Below the pieces are notes generated by a model that worked only from the letters and a program-made list of their open reading frames with translations, was not told the DNA's origin and searched no databases. Position numbers and translations under genes: made by a program. A DNA stretch of 64,000 bases from Lysinibacillus sp. OF-1 (GTDB lineage Bacteria > Bacillota > Bacilli > Bacillales_A > Planococcaceae), in assembly GCF_028356935.1 (NCBI RefSeq), contig NZ_CP102798.1:1860001-1924000 (forward strand), given 5' to 3'. This document shows, piece after piece, positions 8,112 through 17,191 of the stretch. Every line of letters begins with the position of its first letter. Positions within the stretch are counted from its first letter, which is position 1.

Positions 8112-9030
8112 GTGGATGAAATTATGGCATAAAAAAGGAACCTGGGCAATGGTGGCGATGCTCATTCTTGTTATTCTTGTTCCTGGTGCTATCATGAAAT
8201 ATTATGAAGTAAAATCAACAGATGAAGGCTCCTGGCAGGAGATCGAGCAGCAAGCAATCCAAGCGAACAAGGAGATGCTTGCAAGTGATGATTTAATGGA
8301 GGAAGATAAGGCCCGTTATGAAGAGCAAATCGCTATTTCTGAATATCGTTTAGCTAATGATGCGCCTAGTCAAAAGGATAATAGTCTTGCGAGCTTTATG
8401 TCCTTTACAAGTGGTATGCTCACACTTGTTACTTTATTTACGGTCATTACAGCGGCTAGTATTGTGTCGAGCGAATTTTCAACGGGTACGATTAAAATGC
8501 TGTTAACACGTCCGATGTCTCGTGCGAAAGTGTTAACGTCCAAACTACTGTCAACCTTCCTATTTGGTTTATTCTTATATGCTGTGAATGTGGTGGTAAG
8601 TGCTCTTGTGGGCTTGGTCTTGTTTGGTATGGGAACAGGTGTCGAATTAGAAATCGTCAATGGTCAAGTAGTTGAAAAGGCTGTATGGGGGGATTTAGCG
8701 TATCATTATCTACTTTCTAGTGGTGATTTTGTTATGTCTACATTATTTGCCTTTTTAGTAGGTTCGGTGTTCCGTTCAAGCTCATTAGCGATTGGTTTAA
8801 CGATGTTCCTCTCCTTTACAGGTGGCATGATTGTTATGTTCTTGAGTAGATACGACATTGTCAAATACATTTGGCTCACGCATTCAGATTTAACACAGTA
8901 TGAACATGGTGGTGGCTCCATGATTGCGGATGTTACGATGCCTTTCTCTTTAACTGTGCTTGCTGTTTATGCATTCTTGTTCCTTGTGATTAGTTATACA
9001 ACCTTTATGAAACGTGATATAACTGCATAA
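8089..9030 (+). CDS. ABC-2 permease partner of BcrA-like ATPase
   Basis: A 313-residue protein starting at TTG 8089 with GGAGG at 8076-8080. It has an N-terminal TM, a long acidic soluble segment (about residues 40-100), then five to six TM helices, including the family pattern SSEFSTGTIKMLLTRP after the second TM. This is the ABC-2 family type 2 layout. Translationally coupled to the ATPase at 7191 by a 23-base overlap and followed by a terminator. Confidence 0.83.
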   Translation: MLKLIQNEWMKLWHKKGTWAMVAMLILVILVPGAIMKYYEVKSTDEGSWQEIEQQAIQANKEMLASDDLMEEDKARYEEQIAISEYRLANDAPSQKDNSLASFMSFTSGMLTLVTLFTVITAASIVSSEFSTGTIKMLLTRPMSRAKVLTSKLLSTFLFGLFLYAVNVVVSALVGLVLFGMGTGVELEIVNGQVVEKAVWGDLAYHYLLSSGDFVMSTLFAFLVGSVFRSSSLAIGLTMFLSFTGGMIVMFLSRYDIVKYIWLTHSDLTQYEHGGGSMIADVTMPFSLTVLAVYAFLFLVISYTTFMKRDITA

Positions 9031-9041
9031 TCTAAAATAAG

Positions 9042-9077
9042 AACTGTGCCCTAATTGAATTAGGGTGCGGTTTTTTT
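9042..9077 (+). terminator. Terminator of the ABC operon
   Basis: Near-perfect stem between 9044-9055 and 9058-9070 (core GCCCTAATT/AATTAGGG) followed by seven T. It separates the ABC genes from the GlcNAc operon. Confidence 0.85.
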
Positions 9078-9129
9078 ATTGGGCAACACGAAATATTAAA
9101 AAAGTATTTATTTTTTTTTGAATTGCGCC

Positions 9130-9162
9130 TATAATAATAGCAACTTAGTGAAAACGCTTTTT
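9130..9162 (+). promoter_or_regulatory. nag operon promoter region with partial cre site
   Basis: TATAAT at 9130-9135 is a good -10, with a poor -35. TGAAAACGCTTTTT at 9149-9162 fits 12 of 14 positions of the CcpA cre consensus but lacks the final CA. Its position just past the start site would suit carbon catabolite repression. Confidence 0.45.
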
Positions 9163-9172
9163 TTTTTACTAA

Positions 9173-9188
9173 AGTGGTCTAGACAACT
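9173..9188 (+). promoter_or_regulatory. NagR/DasR-type operator (dre site)
   Basis: AGTGGTCTAGACAACT is an almost symmetrical GntR/HutC-type site that matches the known NagR (YvoA)/DasR element built on TGGTCTAGACCA. It lies 20 bases before the nagE start, between promoter and ribosome site. The cognate regulator is not in this window. Confidence 0.8.
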
Positions 9189-9208
9189 ATACCAAAGGGG
9201 GATAAATA

Positions 9209-11155
9209 ATGTTTGCTTTCTTACAAAAAATCGGTAAGTCTCTCATGTTTCCAATCGCTACATTACCAGCAGCAGCATTACTATTGCGTTTAGGTTCAGG
9301 GGATATGCTTGGAGCCGTACCGAATGAAGCAATCCAGTACATTGCTAGTATTATGGCCGCTTCGGGCAATGCTATACTTGGCAATTTACCAATCATTTTT
9401 GCGATTGGGATTGCGATGGGATTTGCACATGATAGCAGTGGGGGCGCAGCACTTGCAGGTGCAATTGCTCATCTTGTATTAGTGGCCGTTTTAGGAACTG
9501 TTAATGAAGAATTAAATATGGGTGTGTTTGGTGGTATTATTGCCGGTATTACGGCAGGCTTATTATATAACAAATATTATAATGTGAAATTTCCAGAATG
9601 GTTATCATTCTTTGGCGGACGGCGCTTTGTACCGATTATTACGTCCATTACCATGGCGATTTTAGCTAGTATTTTAGCGATTGTGTGGGGACCAATTCAA
9701 GGTGGTATTGATTCTGTCGGCAATTGGATGATTGGCGCAGGATCACTTGGTGTTGGAATGTATGGTTTCTTCAACCGTCTATTAATTCCAGTTGGTTTAC
9801 ACCATGTCATTAACACGGTCATTTGGTTTGATTTTGGTGAATTTACGAATGCTGCGGGCGAAGTGGTGAAAGGGGACATCCACCGTTTCTTAGCGGGAGA
9901 CCCATCAGCTGGACATTTCCAAGCTGGTTTCTTCCCAATCATGATGTTTGGTTTACCAGCAGCATGTTTGGCGATGTACTTTGCAGCGAAAAAAGAAAAA
10001 CGTCCTGTCGTTGGTGGGATGTTCTTTTCCATCGCTTTGACAGCTTTTTTAACAGGTGTTACAGAACCGATTGAGTTTTCATTTATGTTCTTATCACCAG
10101 TTCTATATGGTATTCATGCTGTACTAACAGGTATAGCACTCGCTGTGGCCTATATCGTTGGATTCCGTGATGGCTTTGGATTCTCGGCAGGTTTAATTGA
10201 CTATTTGTTAAACTTAGGTCTAGCAGATAAACCATTGCTCTTACTGCCTTTAGGCTTAGGCTTTGGTGCGATTTACTTTGTTGTATTCTATTTCTTAATC
10301 AAAAAATTAGACTTAAAAACACCTGGACGTGAAGACGACGAGGAAGAGGATGGAGAAGCAAATGCTGCCATTTCTGACGATGTTGATTTACGTGCCTACT
10401 ATACAATTGAAGCATTAGGTGGAAAAGAGAATATTCAGCAAGTGGATTACTGTACAACTCGCTTACGACTGTCTGTACAGGATGCCGATGTTGTAGATGA
10501 AAAAACATTGAAGCAAACAGGTGCACGAGGGGTAATGCGCATTAGTAAAACGAATGTTCAAGTGATTATTGGTACATCTGTTGAGTTTTTAGCAGAGGCT
10601 ATCAAAGATCGTTTGAAAAAAGGCAATCCAGCACCTACAAATACACAAGTGCCAACAGCACAGTCTGTAGTGCAAGAAGCAGTCAAAAATGAAACAACGA
10701 ACTTCCATGATTTTGAAATGCCCATGACAGGTGATTTATTGCCATTATCAGAAGTGCCAGATGAGGCATTTTCGGCAGGGTTGATGGGTCCAGGGTTTGG
10801 TATTCGTCCAATGGATGGCACAGTTTATGCACCGTTTGATGGGGAAGTGGTGATGATTTTTCCAACGAAGCATGCGATTGGCTTGAAATCAGATGCAGGT
10901 CTGGAAGTATTAATTCATGTTGGTTTAGATACAGTTAAACTTGATGGTAAAGGCTTTGACCTGTTCGTCACGGATGGTCAAAAAATTCAGCGTGGAGATA
11001 TGCTTTTAAAGGCTGATATCAATCAGATTAAAGACCAAGTACCTTCTGTGATCACACCAGTTGTTTTCACAAGTTTAATGGGTCAAGAGATTACACTCGG
11101 AAAATCTGGCTATCAACGAGCGGGCTCTACCAATATTATTGCAATGAAAAAGTAA
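9209..11155 (+). CDS. nagE: PTS N-acetylglucosamine-specific transporter, fused IICBA
   Basis: A 648-residue fused PTS permease. Residues 1 to about 370 form the IIC membrane domain (QKIGKSLMFPIATLPAAALL start). The IIB domain has its phosphorylated cysteine at C415 in YCTTRLRL. An acidic linker and an alanine-rich linker separate the parts. The IIA domain ends the protein, with active His570 in LIHVGLDTV. It takes up GlcNAc and releases GlcNAc-6-phosphate. AAGGGGG precedes the ATG. It leads a six-gene operon that also encodes HPr and Enzyme I, so the whole phosphorelay is encoded together. B. subtilis calls the equivalent gene nagP. Confidence 0.95.
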   Translation: MFAFLQKIGKSLMFPIATLPAAALLLRLGSGDMLGAVPNEAIQYIASIMAASGNAILGNLPIIFAIGIAMGFAHDSSGGAALAGAIAHLVLVAVLGTVNEELNMGVFGGIIAGITAGLLYNKYYNVKFPEWLSFFGGRRFVPIITSITMAILASILAIVWGPIQGGIDSVGNWMIGAGSLGVGMYGFFNRLLIPVGLHHVINTVIWFDFGEFTNAAGEVVKGDIHRFLAGDPSAGHFQAGFFPIMMFGLPAACLAMYFAAKKEKRPVVGGMFFSIALTAFLTGVTEPIEFSFMFLSPVLYGIHAVLTGIALAVAYIVGFRDGFGFSAGLIDYLLNLGLADKPLLLLPLGLGFGAIYFVVFYFLIKKLDLKTPGREDDEEEDGEANAAISDDVDLRAYYTIEALGGKENIQQVDYCTTRLRLSVQDADVVDEKTLKQTGARGVMRISKTNVQVIIGTSVEFLAEAIKDRLKKGNPAPTNTQVPTAQSVVQEAVKNETTNFHDFEMPMTGDLLPLSEVPDEAFSAGLMGPGFGIRPMDGTVYAPFDGEVVMIFPTKHAIGLKSDAGLEVLIHVGLDTVKLDGKGFDLFVTDGQKIQRGDMLLKADINQIKDQVPSVITPVVFTSLMGQEITLGKSGYQRAGSTNIIAMKK

Positions 11156-11163
11156 CAACAAAT

Positions 11164-11230
11164 AGGGCTGTTTGCAAAAGCTACACATAGGCAATAGGAA
11201 ATGGCAAATGGACACCTTTTCAACAGCCCT
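11164..11230. repeat. Inverted repeat between nagE and nagA
   Basis: AGGGCTGTT at 11164-11172 and AACAGCCCT at 11222-11230 are exact complements; AAAAG at 11176-11180 can pair with TTTT just inside the right arm. The arms are about 50 bases apart and no T-run follows. The hairpin ends 10 bases before the nagA ribosome site. It could be an mRNA processing or stability element or a remnant of a small insertion. Confidence 0.6.
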
Positions 11231-11255
11231 TGTTCAAGAAGAGGAGATGTTTTTC

Positions 11256-12407
11256 TTGAGTTTAATAATTCGGAACATCACAGTGGTCAACGCAAATGGT
11301 CGAGATGAGCAAGTGGATGTGTGGATGAAGGATGGCAAAATTGCACAAATTGCTACACAGCTCAATGTCAATCATGTGGAACAGCTAGATGGTTCAGGGA
11401 AATTTTTATTGCCTGGATTTATTGATATGCATATTCATGGGTCCGCTCAAATGGATACAATGGATGCCTCAGATGAGGGACTTCATATAATGGCACAATC
11501 GTTACTAAAAGAAGGTACGACAAGCTTTTTAGCAACAACTATGACACAAAGCTATGACAAAATTGAGCGGGCCATTGCCAATGTGGCACAGTTCCAGCCA
11601 CAGTCAGATGAGGCGGAAATATTGGGGCTTCATATTGAAGGACCATTTGTTTCAAAAGAGCGGGCGGGAGCACAACCTCTTGACTATATTGTCCCGCTTG
11701 ATATGGCTATATGGACAAAATGGCAGGAATTAAGTGGCCATAAAATTAAGCAAATTACGCTAGCACCAGAGGAAACGAATGGCATGGCAGCAGTGCAAAG
11801 CATTTCTGCAAGCGGTGTCATCGTATCGATTGGTCATTCAGATGCAACATTTGAGCAAATGCAAGAAGCGGTTCAATTAGGTGCTTCACAGGGGACACAT
11901 TTATACAATCAAATGCGTCCATTCCATCATCGTGACCCAGGTGTCGTTGGTGGCGTCTTGTTGCTAGATGCCATCAAGGCTGAGCTCATTGTTGATTTTA
12001 TTCATATGCATGAAGGGGCAGTGGAAATGGCCTATCGGTTAAAGGGAGCAGACGGTCTTATATTAATTACTGATGCGATGCGCGCAAAGGGTATGCCATA
12101 TGGAGCGTATGATTTAGGCGGCCAAATGGTTCATGTGACTGAAGCGGGCGCTCATTTATCAAACGGTGCTTTAGCGGGTAGTATTTTAAAAATGGATCAA
12201 GCTCTACGAAATATGCGTCATATTACGAAATGTACAATGGAGGAGCTTGTGAAAATGTCAAGCTTCAATGCTGCTCAGCAATTGAAATTAACCAATAAAG
12301 GGCAGCTTGTGCAAGGCTATGATGCAGATGCTGTGATTATGGATGAACATTTAAAGCTTTATCAAACAATTAAGGCAGGCAAGGTCTTATATGATGCCAT
12401 GCAATAG
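11256..12407 (+). CDS. nagA: N-acetylglucosamine-6-phosphate deacetylase
   Basis: A 383-residue amidohydrolase that deacetylates GlcNAc-6-phosphate to glucosamine-6-phosphate. Visible motifs: metal site GFIDMHIHG, HIEGPF with the metal-binding Glu, SIGHSDATF, THLYNQMRPFHHR, and catalytic Asp in LITDAMRAKG. TTG 11256 is taken as the start because GAGGAG (11241-11246) lies 9 bases before it; an ATG at 11247 abuts that site. Second gene of the nag operon. Length is normal for the family. Confidence 0.93.
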   Translation: MSLIIRNITVVNANGRDEQVDVWMKDGKIAQIATQLNVNHVEQLDGSGKFLLPGFIDMHIHGSAQMDTMDASDEGLHIMAQSLLKEGTTSFLATTMTQSYDKIERAIANVAQFQPQSDEAEILGLHIEGPFVSKERAGAQPLDYIVPLDMAIWTKWQELSGHKIKQITLAPEETNGMAAVQSISASGVIVSIGHSDATFEQMQEAVQLGASQGTHLYNQMRPFHHRDPGVVGGVLLLDAIKAELIVDFIHMHEGAVEMAYRLKGADGLILITDAMRAKGMPYGAYDLGGQMVHVTEAGAHLSNGALAGSILKMDQALRNMRHITKCTMEELVKMSSFNAAQQLKLTNKGQLVQGYDADAVIMDEHLKLYQTIKAGKVLYDAMQ

Positions 12408-12479
12408 GCGATGACCGTTAACGTCAGAAGGCATGCAAACATCTAGCATGGAACGATCGAAATGAAAAGGTGATAGAAC

Positions 12480-13190
12480 ATGAATACCTATTTTCAACAA
12501 GTCAATCGATATTTAACAATGGTGGCACAGCAGGAAAGTGAACAAATTAGACATGTTGCCCAGCAAAGTGTTGAACGTCTCACAAAGGGAGGCATTATCC
12601 AGCTGTTCGGCTCTGGTCATTCCATGTTATTAGCACAGGAATGTTATTACAGAGCGGGTGGCTTAGTGCCTGTTAAACCGATACACATTGAATCGTTAAT
12701 GCTGCATCAGGGTGCACGGCAATCCTCGCAAAATGAAAAAAAACAGGCATTTTTAGCCTCATATAAGGATCAGCTACAGTTTGATGACCACGATGTTTGT
12801 ATCATCATTTCGACATCTGCCAATAATCCAGCACCAATTGATATGGCTATCTACGCTAAGGAAGCGGGTGCTTTAACCATATCCCTGCAATCACTGGAGT
12901 ATCAGCAACAGCCATCACGACATCCATCAGGCAAGCGTTTAGAGCATGTGGTCGATGAAGTATTGAATACGCATGTTCCATTAGGGGATGGTGTGTTAAC
13001 TGTTAATCAGTTGCAATATGCACCTGTGTCCACCGTCTTAGGTGCGACATTATTAAATGCTTTATTCGCACAAATTATTGAGCTAATGCATGAACAGGGT
13101 GCAAATATACCAGTGTTTGGTAGCAATAATCTAGGTAAAAATAATAACGATGCGCTCATTGATCAATATGGTCAGCGTATTCATTTTTAA
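12480..13190 (+). CDS. SIS-domain sugar-phosphate isomerase-like protein
   Basis: A 236-residue protein with a single SIS (sugar isomerase) domain: IQLFGSGHSMLLAQE near residue 40 binds the phosphosugar, and IIISTSANNPAPIDMA near residue 108 is the second SIS loop. AAGGTGA precedes the ATG. It sits between nagA and nagB in the GlcNAc operon, so it probably acts on an amino-sugar phosphate. I cannot say whether it is an isomerase, an epimerase-related protein or an etherase relative of MurQ; it lacks the length of MurQ and the double SIS layout of GlmS. Confidence 0.8.
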   Translation: MNTYFQQVNRYLTMVAQQESEQIRHVAQQSVERLTKGGIIQLFGSGHSMLLAQECYYRAGGLVPVKPIHIESLMLHQGARQSSQNEKKQAFLASYKDQLQFDDHDVCIIISTSANNPAPIDMAIYAKEAGALTISLQSLEYQQQPSRHPSGKRLEHVVDEVLNTHVPLGDGVLTVNQLQYAPVSTVLGATLLNALFAQIIELMHEQGANIPVFGSNNLGKNNNDALIDQYGQRIHF

Positions 13191-13214
13191 GGCACGAATG
13201 AAGGAGGATGAACG

Positions 13215-13916
13215 GTGAGATTAAAAAGATTTTCCTCAATTGATGATTTATATGCACAAGCCGTGACAACAATCGTTGAAGCTAAAAATAATGGGGCGAC
13301 AACTTTTGGATTGGCTACTGGTGGAACAATGGAACCGTTATATGCTAAAATCTGCAAAACAGATCTCGATTTTTCACATTGCATTAGCTTTAATTTAGAT
13401 GAATATGTGGGGCTTGAGGCAACTCACGAGCAAAGCTATGCCTATTATATGAACAAACATTTATTTCAGCAAAAACCATTTCGAGCATCCTATTTGCCAA
13501 ATGGTCTAGCAGCAGATCCTTTAGTGGAGGTAGCTCGCTATGAAGCCTTACTGCAACAGTATCCCTTAGACTTCCAATTGCTTGGGATTGGTCAAAATGG
13601 TCATATCGGCTTTAATGAACCAGGCACGTCATTTGCTTCCTTGACGCATCTTGTCACATTGGAAGAATCTACTCGTCAAGCCAATGCTCGTTTCTTTTCA
13701 TCCATTGATGAGGTGCCGACACAGGCATTCACGATGGGGATTCAATCAATTATGCGTGCAAAGTGCATTTTGTTAATCGCAGTGGGAGAAACTAAGCGTG
13801 AGGTTTTAGAGCGCATGCTGGCATCTGATTATACAGAAGATGTTCCAGCAAGTGTGTTGTCCAAACACCCAAACGTTATCATTTTGACAGACTTACAAGA
13901 AGAGGAGAATATATAA
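13215..13916 (+). CDS. nagB: Glucosamine-6-phosphate deaminase
   Basis: A 233-residue enzyme converting glucosamine-6-phosphate to fructose-6-phosphate and ammonia. The proton-transfer Asp is in NLDEYVGL near residue 62. The active-site loop is GIGQNGHIGFNEPG. The start is GTG 13215 behind AAGGAGG. Its last base overlaps the ptsH ATG (TAATG). This short monomer-type form is the usual Bacillus version and lacks the C-terminal extension of the E. coli enzyme. Confidence 0.94.
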   Translation: MRLKRFSSIDDLYAQAVTTIVEAKNNGATTFGLATGGTMEPLYAKICKTDLDFSHCISFNLDEYVGLEATHEQSYAYYMNKHLFQQKPFRASYLPNGLAADPLVEVARYEALLQQYPLDFQLLGIGQNGHIGFNEPGTSFASLTHLVTLEESTRQANARFFSSIDEVPTQAFTMGIQSIMRAKCILLIAVGETKREVLERMLASDYTEDVPASVLSKHPNVIILTDLQEEENI

Positions 13917-14182
13917 TGAAAACACAACAATTTACAGTAGTCGATCCTTTAGGAATTCATGCACGTCCAGCAAGCCAACTTGTGGCAAAAGCAACACCAT
14001 TTACTTCATCAATTGAAGTGCGTACAGAAGAAAAAGCAGCTAATTTAAAATCCATTTTAGGTGTGATGGGATTAGCCTTGAAGCAAGGCTCACAATTTAC
14101 ACTTGTTGTAGATGGGGAAGATGAAGAGCAAGCATTAACAGCTTTAACGACACTCATAACAGAAATGGGGCTTGCACAATGA
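13916..14182 (+). CDS. ptsH: Phosphocarrier protein HPr
   Basis: An 88-residue HPr. His15 in GIHARPAS is the Enzyme I phosphorylation site. Ser46 in [10 protein letters not shown] is the HPr kinase site needed for CcpA-mediated catabolite repression, so this is a true HPr rather than Crh, which lacks His15. It overlaps nagB by one base and ptsI by four. Being in the nag operon, it would be induced by GlcNAc. Confidence 0.95.
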   Translation: MKTQQFTVVDPLGIHARPASQLVAKATPFTSSIEVRTEEKAANLKSILGVMGLALKQGSQFTLVVDGEDEEQALTALTTLITEMGLAQ

Positions 14183-15891
14183 CACAACTCACTGGTATTG
14201 CCGCTTCAGACGGCATTGCCATTGCCAAAGCATATCGTTTTGTCCAACCAGATTTAACATTCACGAAAACAACGGTTCAAGATATCGAGGCTGAGCAACA
14301 ACGTTTAGCAGCCGCTCTTGCCAAAGCAGAGCAAGAGCTGGTGGTCATTCAACAGCAAACATTGAAAAAATTTAGTGCTGAAGAGGCTGCGATTTTTGAG
14401 GCGCATTTATTAGTGGTGAATGATCCAGAATTAATTGGGCCGATCAATCAAAAAATTGCAGATGAGGCGGTTAACGCAGAGTATGCCTTACATGAAGTAT
14501 CGTCTATGTTTGTGGCATTATTTGAAGGTATGGACAACGAATACATGAGTGAGCGTGCATCCGATATTAAAGATGTGACAAACCGCATATTAGCACATTT
14601 GCTCGATGTACATATTCCAAATCCAAGCAGTATTAACGAACAGGTGATTATTGTTGCGAATGATTTGACCCCTTCAGAGACAGCCCAATTAGACCGTAAT
14701 TATGTCCTTGGTTTTATTACGGATATCGGTGGTCGTACATCCCATTCAGCCATCATGGCACGCTCGTTAGAAATTCCAGCAGTCGTAGGGGCAGGGACGG
14801 CAACGACAACGATTCAAGATGGCGATTGGTTAATCGTCGATGGTTTATCTGGTAAAGTGCTTGTAAATCCAACAGCAGATGTCATTGCTAATTATCAAGA
14901 AAAGGCACAACATTATCGTACACAGCAGGCGGAGTGGTCTACATTAGTAAACGAACAAACTGTGTCCAAGGATGGCGTACATGTTGAACTAGCTGCGAAT
15001 ATTGGATCACCAAGTGATTTGGACGGTGTGCTGCGTCATGGTGCTGAAGGAATTGGCCTGTATCGTACAGAGTTTTTATATATGGGTCGAGAAAACTTGC
15101 CATCAGAGGACGAACAATTCACCGCATACAAAACAGTCATTGAAGGAATGAAGGGTAAGCCAGTAGTTATTCGAACACTGGATATCGGTGGTGACAAACA
15201 CTTACCATATTTGCCATTGCAAGAAGAAATGAACCCATTTCTCGGTCATCGTGCCATTCGTCTATGCTTAGAGCAACAAGAGCTATTCCGTACACAATTA
15301 CGCGCTTTATTACGGGCTTCGGTATATGGTAACTTAAAAATTATGTTCCCAATGATTGCGACCATCCAAGAATTTCGGGAAGCAAAAGCCATTTTGCTGG
15401 AAGAAAAAGAAAAGCTTGTAGCGGCATGTATTGCTGTAAGCTCAGACATGGAAATCGGAATGATGGTTGAAATTCCAGCCACAGCAGTAATGGCAGACAT
15501 CTTTGCGAAAGAAGTGGATTTCTTCTCCATTGGTACCAATGATTTAATTCAATATACAATGGCTGCGGATCGTATGAATGAAAAGGTTTCTTATTTATAT
15601 CAACCGTATAACCCAGCCATTTTACGCTTAATTCAAATGGTTATCGAAGCTGCCCATAAAGAACAAAAATGGGTAGGGATGTGTGGTGAAATGGCAGGCG
15701 ATGAGTTTGCTGTTCCACTATTGCTAGGATTAGGCTTAGATGAATTCTCCATGAGTGCTGCATCTATTTTAAAAACACGCTCCTTGCTAAAGCAATTATC
15801 TGCCACAGAAATGCAAGCTTTAGCAGCACAAGCCCTCCAATTAGCAACAGCCGAGGAAGTGTTGGAAAAAGTAAAGCAGGCTGTGAAATAA
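14179..15891 (+). CDS. ptsI: PTS Enzyme I (phosphoenolpyruvate-protein phosphotransferase)
   Basis: A 570-residue Enzyme I. The N-terminal HPr-binding/phosphohistidine domain has His189 in [11 protein letters not shown]. The C-terminal PEP-binding barrel has LYRTEFLYM, the [10 protein letters not shown] strand, and the cysteine-containing [10 protein letters not shown] loop. It transfers phosphate from PEP to HPr. The start overlaps ptsH by 4 bases. Last gene of the nag operon, followed by a hairpin. Confidence 0.96.
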   Translation: MTQLTGIAASDGIAIAKAYRFVQPDLTFTKTTVQDIEAEQQRLAAALAKAEQELVVIQQQTLKKFSAEEAAIFEAHLLVVNDPELIGPINQKIADEAVNAEYALHEVSSMFVALFEGMDNEYMSERASDIKDVTNRILAHLLDVHIPNPSSINEQVIIVANDLTPSETAQLDRNYVLGFITDIGGRTSHSAIMARSLEIPAVVGAGTATTTIQDGDWLIVDGLSGKVLVNPTADVIANYQEKAQHYRTQQAEWSTLVNEQTVSKDGVHVELAANIGSPSDLDGVLRHGAEGIGLYRTEFLYMGRENLPSEDEQFTAYKTVIEGMKGKPVVIRTLDIGGDKHLPYLPLQEEMNPFLGHRAIRLCLEQQELFRTQLRALLRASVYGNLKIMFPMIATIQEFREAKAILLEEKEKLVAACIAVSSDMEIGMMVEIPATAVMADIFAKEVDFFSIGTNDLIQYTMAADRMNEKVSYLYQPYNPAILRLIQMVIEAAHKEQKWVGMCGEMAGDEFAVPLLLGLGLDEFSMSAASILKTRSLLKQLSATEMQALAAQALQLATAEEVLEKVKQAVK

Positions 15892-15900
15892 GATAGACCA

Positions 15901-15941
15901 AAACCCATCTACCTATACACAATTATGGTAGATGGGTTTAT
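15901..15941 (+). terminator. Terminator of the nag-pts operon
   Basis: 13-bp arms AAACCCATCTACC (15901-15913) and GGTAGATGGGTTT (15927-15939). The T-tract after it is broken. Confidence 0.75.
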
Positions 15942-16151
15942 ATTGTTAAAAAATAACATTAAAAACCATTATAGCAAGGCTAGGGGTCGATTTCCGTTCC
16001 ACCAGGGTCCTTTCCAGTGAGCACGTAGAAGTTATATTGCACTCTAATCAACCATGCTACCAAAATAATCGAGAAAGGATTAGACATAACATCAATAAAA
16101 TAAGTAGATTTTTACCTTTCATAATAGTTCTATTCTAAATAGAATTTAAAT
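15942..16151. other. Intergenic, no supported gene
   Basis: No start with ribosome site in either direction. A leftward stretch near 15970-16030 is free of stops and Trp-rich but too short and unsupported to call. Confidence 0.4.
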
Positions 16152-16187
16152 AAAAAGTAGCTGAAGATAAGCTTCAACTACTTTTTT
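16152..16187 (-). terminator. Terminator of spo0M
   Basis: AAAAAGTAGCTGAAG and CTTCAACTACTTTTT pair with one bulge, ending 7 bases after the leftward stop codon. Confidence 0.7.
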
Positions 16188-16193
16188 AGTGAA

Positions 16194-16961
16194 TTATGCA
16201 TGTTTTGAAATGATTTGCTGAAGCTTAGCTTGCAGTGTCGGTAGGTCATGCATCGTAATCGTTGTTCTGACATAGCGTTCATCCATATCTAATGCCTCTG
16301 CAAAAAAGCTACCAATGCCTCTTACCTTGCGATCAATTTGCATTAAAATTTCCGCTGAATGATTAGACTGGGAGAGGAAAACGATTTCCAGCTCATCTAA
16401 ATGCCCTCTATATTGTCCAGTTGGTACAAATTCAAATTCCTGTACAAATGGATAGTAGCCACGGAAGCGGGAAGGGGCTTGTTCGCATTCAGCTTCCCGT
16501 AAACGGAAACCTAGGCCTTGAATTGTATCCAGTATATGGCTTGCAAGCGTTGTTGGCTCCACACGAATATAATCCTTATCACTTGGATCGACAGCATTTT
16601 TAATATCAAGGCCCGTTTGAATCCAAACCTGTGTTTTACCAGCACTAATCGGTGTTTCAAATGGCAGTGTTATCGAAATAGGAAAGGCCTTTTCTTCACC
16701 AGCCGCCAGTGTGAAAGGCTCTGTTACTTTGACTTTTTGTAGAGCAGCAACCTCTGTATGTTTATGATCATTGGACTCGCGAATATAGGTCGTATTAACT
16801 GACAGATAAATAGCATCAACTTGTTGGTCAATTTGACCGCCACGCACGATGATTTCCCCCTGCATAACCTCTCCAGCGCGATAAGTATCCTTTGCCAATC
16901 TTGTATCCACTGTTGCTGCACCTATTCCAAAACTTGCTAATGCTTTATGAAAAAAAGACAT
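16194..16961 (-). CDS. spo0M: Sporulation-control protein Spo0M
   Basis: A 255-residue protein with the Spo0M N-terminus (MSFFHKALASFGIGAATVDT) and an arrestin-like beta-sandwich: VDTRLAKDTYRAGEVMQGEI, then LPFETPISAGKTQVWIQTGLD. Spo0M modulates early sporulation and interacts with the division machinery in B. subtilis. AGGAGG lies 8 bases upstream. A TGAAAC-N16-CGTATG element upstream matches sigma-W promoters, in line with reported sigma-W control of B. subtilis spo0M. Monocistronic with its own terminator. Confidence 0.9.
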   Translation of the reverse strand: MSFFHKALASFGIGAATVDTRLAKDTYRAGEVMQGEIIVRGGQIDQQVDAIYLSVNTTYIRESNDHKHTEVAALQKVKVTEPFTLAAGEEKAFPISITLPFETPISAGKTQVWIQTGLDIKNAVDPSDKDYIRVEPTTLASHILDTIQGLGFRLREAECEQAPSRFRGYYPFVQEFEFVPTGQYRGHLDELEIVFLSQSNHSAEILMQIDRKVRGIGSFFAEALDMDERYVRTTITMHDLPTLQAKLQQIISKHA

Positions 16962-16994
16962 CTTTCATTCCTCCTACTGACATGGTTAGCTATA

Positions 16995-17022
16995 CATACG
17001 CTCGTGTTGAAAAAAGGTTTCA
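16995..17022 (-). promoter_or_regulatory. Sigma-W-type promoter of spo0M
   Basis: On the minus strand TGAAAC (17022-17017) and CGTATG (17000-16995) are separated by exactly 16 bases, matching the TGAAAC-N16-CGTA consensus of ECF sigma-W. It lies about 35 bases from the spo0M start. Confidence 0.7.
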
Positions 17023-17191
17023 AGACTGGCAAATTTTTCGCTATACTAGTTGGAAAATGAAATTTTTAAATGCGTGTTGTTTTTGTAAGAATACTAAGGT
17101 AAGTAATGGTTTCTGCACCGATTATTCATATTTAGCTTTTATACTAAATGAATGTAGGTCTTCCTAATGATGAAAGATAGAGGGTGTTGAA

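Noticed and set aside
9187..11100. Several ORFs antisense to nagE
   Set aside because: They are shadows of a strongly biased coding frame; the sense gene is unmistakable.
15970..16030. Trp-rich leftward frame that could be a gene remnant or dispersed repeat
   Set aside because: Only about 20 codons, no start or ribosome site, and I cannot check for copies elsewhere.
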